Assembly (NCBI GenBank): GCA_965249175.1
Contig: OZ252227.1
Span: 806,001-870,000, forward strand
DNA: 64,000 bases
DNA from: CAZYFH01 sp965249175
GTDB lineage: Bacteria; Acidobacteriota; Vicinamibacteria; Vicinamibacterales; UBA8438
Reading direction: 5' to 3'
In this document: positions 1 through 9,618 of the stretch, piece after piece
Layout: each line of letters starts with the position of its first letter
Numbering within the stretch: the stretch's first letter is position 1
Notes under the pieces: generated by a model
What the model was told of the DNA's origin: nothing
What the model saw: the letters and a program-made list of their open reading frames with translations, nothing else
The model's database searches: none
Translations under genes and position numbers: made by a program

Positions 1-123
1 GCGACGCCCTTGGTGTCCGCAATGCGGTAGCTGATGAAGACGAGCGGCTGCGTTGGCGAGGTCGTCACTCCGCGATCCTCGTTCGCGTCATCTGCCCTTG
101 CGCCTGAGATGGGCCACACGGGG

Positions 124-450
124 TCACGGCCGCCGCCCGGTGCCTTCCGTCAGCGTCGTATATACCGATCGACCGGCAGGTCGGTCCACACCTCGACGCG
201 CCCGCTCGGCCAGGTGACGCGGACCATGGGCTCATCTGCGGAGTCGCCGAGGCCGACCACACGCGTGGGTCATTCGCGGACGCGTAGCTCCCATGGGCGC
301 GTGCGCGGCGCCACAGGGGCGTGCCATCCGGACGCGTGATGACGACGCGCGCGCCGACCATGTCGCGCGGGGTATCTTCCCCGACGAGTCGCAGCCCAAA
401 CCAGGCACATCCCTGGTCGCTGCGTCCGGCGTGCGCCTGCATGTGCCCCT
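124..450 (-). pseudogene. ASPIC/UnbV domain (CRTAC1-type) gene remnant, two frameshifts
   Basis: Read on the minus strand, this contains the typical C-terminal ASPIC/UnbV signature in three pieces. WFGLRLVGEDTPRDMVGARV continues to SYASANDPRV in one frame. After a 1-base shift near 258, the text continues VGLGDSADEPMVRVTWPSGR and VEVWTDLPVDRY. A second shift near 164 leads to TTLTEGTGRRP and a stop at about 124. The family consists of secreted repeat (VCBS/FG-GAP) proteins of unknown function. Here only the last ~100 residues remain and the upstream part is not recognisable. A living gene would need both shifts to be sequencing errors; the lack of a recognisable upstream half argues for real decay. 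Confidence 0.55.
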
Positions 451-821
451 CGCCCCCATTCTGGCCCTGTGCTCGGGAGGATCCGTCGCCGGCGCCGCCG
501 CCGTCTCGCCGCTGGGTCGGAGAACGAGCCTTACGTTAACCGACGGCACTCGTCTAATACTTCCTGTGGCTATGATCCCCCACCCGTCGCGTGCCGCCAG
601 GCGATTCTAATCTCGGAGCCGCGGAATCGATCCGCGCGTCCCTGTCACGGTGGCACCTCGCTTGCCTATTACGGAAGGCGACCGGCCCCCCTCACCACAG
701 GCTGCTAGAGGTCGATTGCTGCTATATTCGGAGGTAGGCGAGACCCACCGGTGGAATCGCTCGACCGGGCCCGGGAACATTGAATCTAGCGCTCGTCCCC
801 TACATCAAAGAGGTACTGCAC
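451..821. other. intergenic, no gene recognised
   Basis: No convincing reading frame in any direction. Near 691-710 there is a stretch (CTCACCACAGGCTGCTAG) resembling one arm of the palindromic repeat family found elsewhere in this window, but no partner arm was found. The last bases hold the ribosome binding site for the gene at 822. Confidence 0.4.
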
Positions 822-1718
822 ATGAGCAGCCGATTGGTTCCCGTTGCGGTGCCCGTATGGGTCGTGACCTTGTTGCTCCCTGCGTCGGTCGTGGCACAGA
901 GCGTTCCGCGTACACCCTGGGGCCATCCTGATCTGGCGGGGGCGTGGACGAACACCACCACGACACCGATGGAACGCCCGGCCGACCTGGCTGGGAAGGA
1001 GTTCCTCACGGAAGAGGAGTGGGCGGCCAGGAATCCGGGGTCCGGCTTTTCGGCGGAAGCCCTCTCATCGTTCATGCCGACCGGCGCGTACAACGACTTC
1101 TGGCTAGAACAAGGCGAGTTGTCCATGCGCACGTCGTTGATCGTGGATCCGCCTGACGGGAAATACCCGCCGCTGACGCCGGCGGCCGCGCGGCGGAGAG
1201 GCGAACAGCGCGGCTCCTTCGCCAATGGCGGATTCACCTCATACGAGGACTTCAGCACATACGACCGCTGCCTGACACGCGGCATGCCTGGCGCGATGTC
1301 GCCTGGCTTCTACAACCACAATTACCAGATTCTTCAGACACCGGATCATGTCGCCATCCTCGTCGAGATGATTCACGACGCTCGCATCATCCCGCTGGAC
1401 GGACGGCCTCACATTTCGAGCGAGGTCGGACAATGGTTGGGGGACTCCCGCGGCCGCTGGGAGGGTGACACGCTCGTCGTCGAAACGGCGAACCTCCCCA
1501 ACTCGGATCGCGTCGTCGAGGAACGCTTCACGCGCGTCGACGGCGACACGCTCGACTACCGAATCACCGTCACCGACCCCGCGGAGTGGGCAGGTCCGTG
1601 GACGGCGTTCATGCCCATGAGCCCGACTGCGGGCCCGCTGTTCGAGTATGCCTGTCACGAAGGCAATCACTCAGTGCCGAACATGCTGTCCGGGTCCAGG
1701 GCCGAGGATGTGAGATAA
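822..1718 (+). CDS. secreted protein of unknown function
   Basis: 298 residues. The start at 822 is preferred over an in-frame ATG at 780 because AAAGAGG lies 8 bases upstream and the product then begins with a normal signal peptide (MSSRLVPVAVPVWVVTLLL, cleavage after VVAQ). The mature part has no catalytic motif I can name. It resembles a large family of secreted acidobacterial proteins that end in a YACHEGN motif followed by an LSG.RAE tail. Both are present here, so the gene looks complete. It precedes a cytochrome c/PQQ dehydrogenase set by 43 bases on the same strand and is probably co-expressed with it; a role in the same periplasmic oxidation is a guess from position only. Confidence 0.75.
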   Translation: MSSRLVPVAVPVWVVTLLLPASVVAQSVPRTPWGHPDLAGAWTNTTTTPMERPADLAGKEFLTEEEWAARNPGSGFSAEALSSFMPTGAYNDFWLEQGELSMRTSLIVDPPDGKYPPLTPAAARRRGEQRGSFANGGFTSYEDFSTYDRCLTRGMPGAMSPGFYNHNYQILQTPDHVAILVEMIHDARIIPLDGRPHISSEVGQWLGDSRGRWEGDTLVVETANLPNSDRVVEERFTRVDGDTLDYRITVTDPAEWAGPWTAFMPMSPTAGPLFEYACHEGNHSVPNMLSGSRAEDVR

Positions 1719-1761
1719 CAGCGATAATCGCCCCGATGCAGCGAAAGAGGGCGGAATCGCG

Positions 1762-2625
1762 GTGACCCGTCACGCTACGGTAGTCGCGGCTGTAGTGGTC
1801 GCCTCCGGCGTCATCGTCGGGAACGGTGCCGCTCGTCCCGCTGCACTCGCGGAAGCGCAGCAAGGACGCCGCCAGGGCATCTATCCGGCGCTGCAGCGTC
1901 CGCCTGGTGATCCCGCGTTGATTGCGCGCGGCCGGGGGCTGTACGACCTCAACTGCAGGGCCTGCCACGGCGTCGACTTGCGTGGCGGGGATCTCGGTGG
2001 GCCCAATCTGCTTCGCTCGCAGCTCGTGCTCGGCGACCGGCAAGGCGAGTCGATGTGGCCGGTCATGCGGGACGGCCAATCGTCGTCAGGTGGAGGGTCG
2101 ATGCCGCCGCAGCCGTTGACCGAGGATGATGGGCGCGCGGTGGCGGAGTTCATCCACAGTGTGCTGGCGTCGGCCAGCCCCCAGGGCGGACCGCCCCGAG
2201 GCGATCGCGTGGAGCTCAACGTGTTGGTGGGGGACGCGGTGGCAGGAGAGGCTTACTTTGCCGCGACGTGCGCATCGTGTCACTCGGCCAGTGGAGACCT
2301 TCGGGGTATCGCAACCCGGATCCCGGACGCCAAGCAATTGCAGAACACGTGGGTCCGCGGTGGGGCGCGGGCCGCCACTCGACCGCCCGTGATGGTGACG
2401 GTGAGCGAGCCATCGGGCGAGCGCGTGGAGGGTCGGCTCGACCGACTCGACGACTTCATCGTCGTGCTCACGACGGCCGACGGCCGGCATCGGTCGTTCA
2501 CTCGGCGCGGCGGCGTGCCCCCGGTGGAGGTTGCTGATCCAATGGCGCGTCACCGGTCGTTGCTCCCCGAGTACACCGACACTGACATCCACAACGTCAC
2601 CGCGTATCTGGCCACCCTCCGATGA
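1762..2625 (+). CDS. dihaem cytochrome c, secreted
   Basis: 287 residues with an N-terminal export signal and two haem c motifs, CRACH at 65-69 and CASCH at 170-174. A likely axial methionine lies in GSMPPQPL (about 114) for the first haem. The region between 200 and 260 lacks a haem motif and may be a small insert domain. The stop overlaps the start of the next gene (ATGA at 2622), so the two are almost certainly translated together. The cytochrome is the obvious periplasmic electron acceptor for the PQQ dehydrogenase that follows. GTG/ATG choice at the 5' end is not certain. Confidence 0.88.
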   Translation: MTRHATVVAAVVVASGVIVGNGAARPAALAEAQQGRRQGIYPALQRPPGDPALIARGRGLYDLNCRACHGVDLRGGDLGGPNLLRSQLVLGDRQGESMWPVMRDGQSSSGGGSMPPQPLTEDDGRAVAEFIHSVLASASPQGGPPRGDRVELNVLVGDAVAGEAYFAATCASCHSASGDLRGIATRIPDAKQLQNTWVRGGARAATRPPVMVTVSEPSGERVEGRLDRLDDFIVVLTTADGRHRSFTRRGGVPPVEVADPMARHRSLLPEYTDTDIHNVTAYLATLR

Positions 2626-4316
2626 TTCTCAAAGACGTAGCGCTCGTCGTGGCGGTATGTGGCGGCATCGTCGGCGTGGGCGGGCCGACGGTGCTCACTG
2701 CCCAGGAGCGGGGTGGTGTGGATCCGGCGTCGCTGCTGGAGCCGCTGGAAGACTCGTGGCCGACGTACTCCGGCGACTACACCGGGCGGCGCTATAGCCG
2801 CCTCGCCCAGGTCACCACCGAGACGGTGACACGCCTCACGCTCGCGTGGACCAGGCAAGTCGATACTGGTATGCCGTCGCTCGACAGCAGGACGGGCGGC
2901 CGCGGCGGCGCGCCCACGTTTGTCGGTGGCGAAGGGACCGGCGAGTTCACGATCGGCGGCCAGCGCATCAAGGGCAGCATCCTGCAGGTCGGCGACCTAC
3001 TGTACGTGACGGCGCCGGATCACGTGTGGGCGCTTGACGCCCGCGACGGCGGGGAGCGCTGGCACTACTTCTGGAAGACGCGCGGAGGCCCCCATATTGG
3101 GAACCGCGGCGCGGCGTTGTGGCATGACTACCTCTTCTTCGAAACTCCGGACAACTACCTCGTCTCCCTCGATGCGCGGACCGGCGAGGAGCGATGGCAC
3201 ACGCCGATCGCGAGCTTCGAGGAGCAGTACTTCTCCACGATGGCGCCCATCGTGGTCGGCAATCACGTGCTGGTGGGAACTGGCAACGACCTCGACGCGC
3301 CAGGGTTCCTGCAGTCGTTCGATCCGGAGACGGGCGAGCGGCAATGGCAGTTCTACACCGTCCCGATGAGCGCGGACGATCCCGGGCTCGACACGTGGCC
3401 CAGCCTCGACGCCGCCCGCCACGGCGGCGGCCAGGTCTGGGTGCCCGGGGTCTACGATCCGGACACCAACTACTACATCTTTGGCACAGGCAACCCGACG
3501 CCCGGCTATACCGGCGTGGCCAGACCGGGCGACAACCTGTTCACGTGCACGCTCATCGCCGTCGACGTCGACACGGGTGAGATGGGGTGGTATTTCCAGA
3601 CTTCGCCCCACGATACGCATGACTGGGACTCCGCTCAAACGCCGGTCCTGATTGACGGCATCATCAACGGCGAGCCCCGCAAGCTCGTGTCGACCGCGGC
3701 GCGGAACGGGTACTTCTTCACGGTCGATCGCGTGACCGGCGCGCACATCGCGACGAGTCGATACGGCGCGACATCGAACTGGGCCAGCCACATCCGCGAC
3801 AGCGGGTCTCCCAATCCGAACCCGGACAAGGAGGCGATCATTCCCGGCGCGCTCGTCTCACCCGTCGAAGGGGGCGTCGCGAATTGGCAGCCGCCGGCGT
3901 TTAGCCCCGACACGGGGCTCTTCTACACGCAGGAGAACAACGGGTTCAACTTGCTGTATCTGACCGATCCGGATCCGCGCGGTTCGATGGGACTCGGCGG
4001 CAAGGACCGGGTGCCCGTCGGCTCGGGCGGTAATGCCTTCTCGGCGATCGACTACCGGACCGGTCGCACCGTCTGGCGCCATCCGTGGCCACCGGGCGGC
4101 GGTGGCGGGGCCGGTGTGCTGACGACCGCCGGCGGTGTCGTCTTCACCGGCGACGGCAGCGGCAACTTCGTCGCGTTCGACGCGGCGGATGGCCGCCTCG
4201 TCTGGCACACGCGCATTGGCAATATCTCGAACGCTCCGGAGACGTATCGGATCGACGGGCGCCAGTATGTCCTGGTCGCCGTCGGGGACCGTCTGTTCGC
4301 GTTCGTGCTGTACTGA
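2622..4316 (+). CDS. PQQ-dependent alcohol dehydrogenase family quinoprotein
   Basis: 564 residues; signal peptide at 1-28, then an eight-bladed beta-propeller with repeated tryptophan-docking motifs (ALDARDGGERWHY, SLDARTGEERWH, AVDVDTGEMGWYF, AFDAADGRLVWHT). GTGNPTPGY and the HDWDSAQ segment around residue 335 match the PQQ/metal site of methanol/ethanol dehydrogenases. The residue two after the catalytic Asp is Ala, as in calcium-type enzymes, not the extra Asp of lanthanide XoxF enzymes. The vicinal Cys-Cys pair of methanol dehydrogenase is absent (GIGNRG-type segment instead). Substrate unknown. Electrons presumably pass to the cytochrome c encoded by the overlapping upstream gene. Periplasmic. 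Confidence 0.9.
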   Translation: MILKDVALVVAVCGGIVGVGGPTVLTAQERGGVDPASLLEPLEDSWPTYSGDYTGRRYSRLAQVTTETVTRLTLAWTRQVDTGMPSLDSRTGGRGGAPTFVGGEGTGEFTIGGQRIKGSILQVGDLLYVTAPDHVWALDARDGGERWHYFWKTRGGPHIGNRGAALWHDYLFFETPDNYLVSLDARTGEERWHTPIASFEEQYFSTMAPIVVGNHVLVGTGNDLDAPGFLQSFDPETGERQWQFYTVPMSADDPGLDTWPSLDAARHGGGQVWVPGVYDPDTNYYIFGTGNPTPGYTGVARPGDNLFTCTLIAVDVDTGEMGWYFQTSPHDTHDWDSAQTPVLIDGIINGEPRKLVSTAARNGYFFTVDRVTGAHIATSRYGATSNWASHIRDSGSPNPNPDKEAIIPGALVSPVEGGVANWQPPAFSPDTGLFYTQENNGFNLLYLTDPDPRGSMGLGGKDRVPVGSGGNAFSAIDYRTGRTVWRHPWPPGGGGGAGVLTTAGGVVFTGDGSGNFVAFDAADGRLVWHTRIGNISNAPETYRIDGRQYVLVAVGDRLFAFVLY

Positions 4317-4361
4317 CCCGATCGGGCCACTGCCCGAATCACTCGGGAGCGAGGAAACACG

Positions 4362-6410
4362 ATGCAACGGACCGGGATAGTGATCCTGGCGATGGCCGCC
4401 GCGTTCGCGTTTGCGGCAATCCCCGTCGCCGCACAGCACGGCGCCGCCAACGGCGAGTGGCGGAGCCACGGTGGCGACATCGGTGGCACGAAGTACTCGC
4501 CGCTCGATCAGATCACAGCAGACAACTTCAGCGACCTCGAAGTCGCCTGGCACTGGCGCACCGTCGATACGCATCTGGCGCGCGCGGCGGGCCGCGGGAC
4601 CTCGCTCGTGGCTGCGGACACGCTGTTCGACTTGCTCGAGGCCGAGGAGCCGGATCGCTGGTCGTCGTGGGACGGCGTGACGCGGTCCTCCACCCGACCG
4701 TCCATCCGCGCGCTGGTCGCCACACCGCTGATGGTCGATGGCGTGCTGTATCTGAGCACGGCCCTGTATCGCGCGGCGGCGATCGATGCCCGGAGCGGCG
4801 AGACGTTGTGGGTCCACGACCCGCGCGCCTACGAGTCGGGCACGCCACCCCCGCTGCCGTGGCGACATCGGGGCGTGGCGTACTGGGAGAACGACGGCGA
4901 CGCGCGAGTGGTCTGGGGCACCGGGGACGGCTTTCTCATCGCCGTCGACGCGCAGACCGGCTTGCCGGCCGAGGACTTCGGGGAGCACGGGCGCGTCGAC
5001 CTCACCGAGGGACTACCGCGGGCCACGCGCGGCCAGCGCGATATCGTCAACCTGGTGAAGCTGTCGTCGCAATCGCCCCCGATCGTCGTGCGGGACACCG
5101 TCATCGTCGGCTCGTCGATCAACGACCGTGTGTTGACGAAGGAGATGCCGCCGGGGTGGGCGCGGGCCTTCGATGTGCGGACCGGCCGGCACAAGTGGGA
5201 CTTCCATACCGTGCCGCAGAGCGCCGACGAGTTCGGCTCCGACACCTGGCTCGACGACGCGTGGCGTTACTCGGGCAACACGAACATCTGGTCGATCATG
5301 AGCGGCGACGAGGAGCTGGGCTTCGTCTACCTGCCCGTCGGCACACCGACCAACGACTACTACGGCGGGCATCGACTCGGGGACATCCTCTTTGCCGAGA
5401 GCCTGGTGGCGGTCGACGTCGAGACCGGCCAGCGCCAGTGGCACTTTCAGATGGTGCACCACGGGTTGTGGGACTACGACAACCCGGCGGCGCCGAACCT
5501 GCTCGACATCACGGTTGATGGACGTCTGGTGAGGGCCGTCGCGCAGGTCACCAAGCAGGGGTTCGTCTACGCCTTCGACCGGGTGACCGGTGAGCCGATC
5601 TGGCCGATCGAGGAGCGGCCGGTGGCGACCGACACCGATCTGGTGGGCGAGGTGGTGTCGCCGACCCAGCCGTTTCCGACGCGGCCTGAGCCGTTCGAGT
5701 ATCAGGGGACGTCGATCGACGACCTGGTCGACTTCACGCCGGAAATTCGGCAGATGGCCATCGACGCGGTCGAGGGCTTCCGGCTGGGCCCGCTCTACAC
5801 GCCACAGATGCTGGCCGGCACGGTGATGCGCCCCTCCGTCGGCGGCGGCGCGAACTGGTCGGGCGCGGCCGTCGATCCGGAAACGGGCTATCTCTACGTC
5901 CCGTCGGCCAACCGTCACTCGACCATCCGACTGACCGAGCCCGAGCCCGACGAGCCCGCCACCATTCGCTACGTGCGGAGGTCGCTATCCGCCGGTCCCG
6001 TCATGCCGCGGGGATTGCCGCTCTGGAAGCCACCGTATACACGGATGACGGCGATCGACATGTCCACCGGCGACCATGCGTGGATGACCCCGACGGGGGA
6101 CGGCGACCGGATACGCAACCATCCGATGTTGCGCGACCTCGATCTTCCTCCGGTCGGGGGTGACGCGGGCAGTAGCGGGCCGCTGCTGACGAAGACGCTG
6201 CTCATCCACGCGCTGGCAGCTGGAGGGGCGGACGGCGGGCCGCGTCTAGTGGCGTACGACAAGGCCACTGGCGAGGAGCGCGCCTCGCTCGATCTACCGG
6301 GCGGCGCGCTGGGCGCGCCGATGACCTACCTGCTCGACGATCGGCAATACCTTGCGATCACGGTGGGGGGCGAGGTGCCGGGGCTCATCGCGTTCAGCCT
6401 GCCCGAGTAG
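4362..6410 (+). CDS. PQQ-dependent dehydrogenase, glucose-dehydrogenase-like
   Basis: 682 residues with a signal peptide (cleavage near AAQHG, residue 25) and a propeller of the soluble PQQ glucose/quinate dehydrogenase type. Signatures are GEWRSHGGDIGGTKYSPLDQ after the signal, the HHGLWDYDNPA active-site segment around 366-376, TKQGFVYAFDRVTGEPIWPI, and the late GGGANWSGAAVDPETG blade. It lacks the membrane anchor of E. coli Gcd. It lies 45 bases after the alcohol dehydrogenase-type gene and ends the plus-strand run, so a shared transcript is likely. The actual sugar or alcohol is not predictable from sequence. Confidence 0.9.
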   Translation: MQRTGIVILAMAAAFAFAAIPVAAQHGAANGEWRSHGGDIGGTKYSPLDQITADNFSDLEVAWHWRTVDTHLARAAGRGTSLVAADTLFDLLEAEEPDRWSSWDGVTRSSTRPSIRALVATPLMVDGVLYLSTALYRAAAIDARSGETLWVHDPRAYESGTPPPLPWRHRGVAYWENDGDARVVWGTGDGFLIAVDAQTGLPAEDFGEHGRVDLTEGLPRATRGQRDIVNLVKLSSQSPPIVVRDTVIVGSSINDRVLTKEMPPGWARAFDVRTGRHKWDFHTVPQSADEFGSDTWLDDAWRYSGNTNIWSIMSGDEELGFVYLPVGTPTNDYYGGHRLGDILFAESLVAVDVETGQRQWHFQMVHHGLWDYDNPAAPNLLDITVDGRLVRAVAQVTKQGFVYAFDRVTGEPIWPIEERPVATDTDLVGEVVSPTQPFPTRPEPFEYQGTSIDDLVDFTPEIRQMAIDAVEGFRLGPLYTPQMLAGTVMRPSVGGGANWSGAAVDPETGYLYVPSANRHSTIRLTEPEPDEPATIRYVRRSLSAGPVMPRGLPLWKPPYTRMTAIDMSTGDHAWMTPTGDGDRIRNHPMLRDLDLPPVGGDAGSSGPLLTKTLLIHALAAGGADGGPRLVAYDKATGEERASLDLPGGALGAPMTYLLDDRQYLAITVGGEVPGLIAFSLPE

Positions 6411-6452
6411 CGCGCGCCTTCGGTCAGCGGGCCTCTCCGCGGGACTAGTCCC

Positions 6453-7538
6453 TCAGTCCCTCGCCGCGTAGCGCTCGGTGTGGCCGGTCCGGCTATTGGT
6501 GACCGTGAAGCTCCCGTCGCTCCCGGCGGACAACTTGGTCCAGTGCGCGGGGCCCATGTGGACGGGTGGAGTCTCCGCCGGAGTTCCATCGCCACCATCA
6601 TCGAGGTTCGCGATGAATCGCTCCGGGCGGTTGTATGAATCGCCGCCGTCTACGGAGTAGTGGTTCTGCCACAGGTGTTCGAGGCTCGCCGTCGCGCGGA
6701 GGATCTCGAATGTCCGCACGGCGCCGCCTTTCCGTGGACCGTTGTTCATCAGCGCGGCCCGGGGCTGCAGCGCGCTCACCAGTGCCTCGGAGCCAGACGT
6801 GTCCGAACCGTGGTGCGAGACCAGATACGCATCGACCGTCCCGACCTTGTTGTCGGGGCACATCAGGTCGTATTCCTTGTTCCACGTCAGGTCGCCCATG
6901 ATCACGGTGCGGAATCGCCCGAAGCCCACAGACGCGCTCACCGAGAGCTGGTCGTCCGCGTCGCCGAACCGGCTGGTGATGTCGTCGCCGTGAAACGCGA
7001 AGCCGTCGCACAATGGGTTCGGCTGACCCGCGCCCGCGAGCGGCGCCGCAAGGACGTCGCCGCCAGAGGCGATGATTCGCACGTCGAGTCCAGCGATCGG
7101 CACGACGTCTCCGGGCCTGACCGCGAGGTGCGTCCCCGTCGCGCGGAGGGTGGCGTAGGCGTCGAACGCGTCGCGACCTGCACCACTGAGTCCAGAGCCC
7201 GCGCCGCGGTCCACGAAGTGTCGAATCGGAAGCCGCTCGGCCAGCGCTAACGCGCCACCCATGTGATCGCGATGGAAGTGCGTCACGAGCAGGTAATCGA
7301 TCTGGTGGACGCCAGCGTCGGCGGCCGCCGCGGCGATGCGGGCGGCGTCGCGTCCCTCGAAGTCCGGCCATCCGGCATCGACGAGCATCGACTCGCCCGA
7401 CGGTGACACGAACAAGGTGGCCTCACCGCCCTCGACGTCAATGACGTAGATATCGAGCCTCGCGGCCGTGTCGCGCTGGGCGGCGGTCGCCGCGCACACG
7501 AGCGCGAGACAGAGCAACAATACCGGTGGCACTCGCAC
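6453..7538 (-). CDS. secreted ComEC/Rec2-like metallo-beta-lactamase-fold hydrolase
   Basis: 361 residues. A signal peptide (residues 1-20) is followed by a metallo-beta-lactamase fold with the metal motif THFHRDH at 86-92, a GDLTW segment and a later SHHGSD motif, as in the C-terminal domain of ComEC/Rec2 DNA-uptake proteins. There are no membrane segments beyond the signal, so it is a free periplasmic or secreted hydrolase rather than a channel. Substrate unknown; nuclease or phosphodiesterase activity is possible. It is convergent with the PQQ gene and divergent from the desaturase at 7667. Confidence 0.85.
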   Translation of the reverse strand: MRVPPVLLLCLALVCAATAAQRDTAARLDIYVIDVEGGEATLFVSPSGESMLVDAGWPDFEGRDAARIAAAAADAGVHQIDYLLVTHFHRDHMGGALALAERLPIRHFVDRGAGSGLSGAGRDAFDAYATLRATGTHLAVRPGDVVPIAGLDVRIIASGGDVLAAPLAGAGQPNPLCDGFAFHGDDITSRFGDADDQLSVSASVGFGRFRTVIMGDLTWNKEYDLMCPDNKVGTVDAYLVSHHGSDTSGSEALVSALQPRAALMNNGPRKGGAVRTFEILRATASLEHLWQNHYSVDGGDSYNRPERFIANLDDGGDGTPAETPPVHMGPAHWTKLSAGSDGSFTVTNSRTGHTERYAARD

Positions 7539-7666
7539 TCTCAGCTCCTCACCCTAGTGATCGGCGTGGGCGGAACGACCGAGACACTATATGTCAGCCG
7601 AATTTACAGAACTATTACATTGATTTCGTCGATCTGGCGGCCGATGACTGATAGCGTGACCGGAGG

Positions 7667-8560
7667 ATGACGCACGTAGAGCAGACGCTTGAGGGCGTTG
7701 GCGGTTCGGAAGAGTTCGGGTCCCGCGACGGCATCAACTGGTTGACGCTCGTGACGATGGTGGCCTTTCACATACTCGCCGTCGCCGCCGTCTTCTACAC
7801 GACGTGGCAAGCCGTGGCCATCGCGTTTGCCCTGCACTGGGTGTGTATCGGCTGGGGCATCGGTATGGGGTATCACCGGCTCCACACGCACCGCTCGTAT
7901 GTGGTCCCCAGGCCGCTCGAATATTTTCTTGCGGTGTGCGGAACACTGACACTCCAGGGCGGACCCATCTTCTGGACGGCGGTCCACCGCGTGCATCATC
8001 AGAAGTCCGATCACTCCGGCGACCCGCACACCCCGCGCGACGGCCGGTGGTGGTCTCACATGCTCTGGACGCTGTTCGGCCGCTCACTGCATTCGGACAC
8101 GGCCCTCATGGGTCGGTATGCGCCGGACCTGATGAAGGACCGGTTCTATCGCGTGCTCAGCGGTTGGCACTGGGTGCCGCTCGTCGTGCTCGGCCTGGCG
8201 CTTCTTGTCGCCGGCGGGCTGCCCTGGCTGCTTTGGGGTGTGTTCCTTCGCGTCGTGTTCGGCTTGCACTCGACGTGGCTCGTGAACTCGGCGACACACC
8301 TGTGGGGCCGGCGACGGTTCGAGACGCCTGACGATTCCAGAAACTCGTGGTGGGTCGCGCTCGTCACCTTCGGCGAGGGCTGGCACAACAATCATCACGC
8401 GCATCCGACATCGGCCCGGCACGGGCTCGTCTGGCAGGAGTTGGACCTGACCTGGCTTCAGATACGGTTGCTCGAGAAGCTCGGGCTCGCCTGGAATGTC
8501 CGGGTGCCCGCCGCCAACCGGTTAACCGCCCGGATGCCCCTCGCCGCCGACGGTCGCTGA
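7667..8560 (+). CDS. acyl-CoA desaturase (delta-9 type)
   Basis: 297 residues, integral membrane di-iron desaturase. It has all three histidine boxes, HRLHTH at 70-75, HRVHH at 107-111 and HNNHH at 240-244, and four hydrophobic segments around them. It should introduce a cis double bond into acyl-CoA or acyl chains to tune membrane fluidity. The GGAGG lies immediately before the ATG at 7667, unusually close, so the true start could differ slightly; all conserved parts are downstream. The following histidine kinase and response regulator may be unrelated or may sense membrane state; the DesK/DesR comparison is only suggestive. Confidence 0.92.
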   Translation: MTHVEQTLEGVGGSEEFGSRDGINWLTLVTMVAFHILAVAAVFYTTWQAVAIAFALHWVCIGWGIGMGYHRLHTHRSYVVPRPLEYFLAVCGTLTLQGGPIFWTAVHRVHHQKSDHSGDPHTPRDGRWWSHMLWTLFGRSLHSDTALMGRYAPDLMKDRFYRVLSGWHWVPLVVLGLALLVAGGLPWLLWGVFLRVVFGLHSTWLVNSATHLWGRRRFETPDDSRNSWWVALVTFGEGWHNNHHAHPTSARHGLVWQELDLTWLQIRLLEKLGLAWNVRVPAANRLTARMPLAADGR

Positions 8561-8709
8561 CGACCCACGCGTCCGTCCACATTCCGGTCACGGCAGCCGT
8601 GCATGCCGATTCTCGTGCCGTGCGTGGGGCTGGCGCGCTTCGCGTCCAGCGGCGTCTCGAGGCCGCACGCGACTCCACGATCAGCGGCCAGAAGGGTATT
8701 CTAGGAGCG

Positions 8710-9618
8710 ATGATCCTGAGCGGGACGCGGAAGCGTTCTGTCGTCCTGGTCGCGTTGCTCGGGGCGGTGCTCATCGCCGTCGCGATCGCGCTGAACATCA
8801 GCTGGATCGTCGTCAACTGGCGGACCGGGCTGCTCCTGCTCGTCGGGATCGTGAGCTTTGCCGTGTTAATCGCCGGTCTAGCGCTCAACACCGCCTTCCT
8901 CATTCGCGAGATCCGCCGCAGCGATCGGCACGATGCCTTTATCCACGCAGTCACCCACGAGCTCAAGACGCCCCTTGCCTCCATCAAGCTGCATTTGCAA
9001 ACCCTCCGGTATCGCGACCTGGTCCGCGACCAGCGGCACGAGTTCATCGACATCATGCTCGACGACTCGGAGCGGCTCCAGGCGCGTATCGACCAGATCC
9101 TGCTCGCCGGCAAGACGCGCGCAGCGCGGCGGATCATCGACCCGACCGACGTCGACGTGCCCGATGTCGTACGCGAGTGCGTGACCCTCGCCGGCAAGCA
9201 GCACCACCTCGATGACGGGGAGCTGCAACTGTCCGATCGACTGGCGCAGCAAGACGACGTCGTCATCCTGGGTGACCGTGACGAGCTGAAGGCCGCGGTG
9301 ACCAACCTGATCGACAACGCCGTGAAGTACTCGGGTGAAACGGTCCGGGTCGGTGTGGAGCTAGCGCTGGGTGCTCGCAATGTCGCGATCAGGGTGAGAG
9401 ACCAGGGCACCGGCATCACGACCGAGGAGTTGAAGCACATCTTCAGGCGCTTCTACCGCATTCCCAGCGCCCTGACGTCTCGCGTTCGGGGCACCGGGTT
9501 GGGTCTCACCATCGTGCACGCCGTCGCGCGCCGACATGGCGGCCGTGCGTACGCGGTGAGCGACGGGCTCGGGAAGGGGAGCACGTTCACGCTCGAGCTG
9601 CCGCTGAAGCAGCCATGA
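8710..9618 (+). CDS. membrane sensor histidine kinase
   Basis: 302 residues from the ATG at 8710 (AGGAG just upstream). Two transmembrane helices at about 10-32 and 40-65 with hardly any loop between them, then HisKA with the phosphorylated His in THELKTP (about 83). The HATPase domain has DNAVKYS (N box), DQGTGI (G1), FRRFYR (F box) and GTGLGLTIV (G2). There is no HAMP or extracytoplasmic sensor domain, so the signal is probably sensed within or at the membrane. The stop overlaps the response-regulator start (ATGA), a classic two-component pair. An open frame extends further upstream but contains no conserved sequence. Confidence 0.93.
   Translation: MILSGTRKRSVVLVALLGAVLIAVAIALNISWIVVNWRTGLLLLVGIVSFAVLIAGLALNTAFLIREIRRSDRHDAFIHAVTHELKTPLASIKLHLQTLRYRDLVRDQRHEFIDIMLDDSERLQARIDQILLAGKTRAARRIIDPTDVDVPDVVRECVTLAGKQHHLDDGELQLSDRLAQQDDVVILGDRDELKAAVTNLIDNAVKYSGETVRVGVELALGARNVAIRVRDQGTGITTEELKHIFRRFYRIPSALTSRVRGTGLGLTIVHAVARRHGGRAYAVSDGLGKGSTFTLELPLKQP

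Noticed and set aside
691..710. Possible fifth copy of the palindromic repeat
   Set aside because: Only about one arm resembles the family and no second arm or interior sequence was found.
8347..8709. Upstream extension of the histidine kinase frame
   Set aside because: It overlaps the conserved end of the desaturase and has no protein-like features; a ribosome binding site precedes the ATG at 8710.
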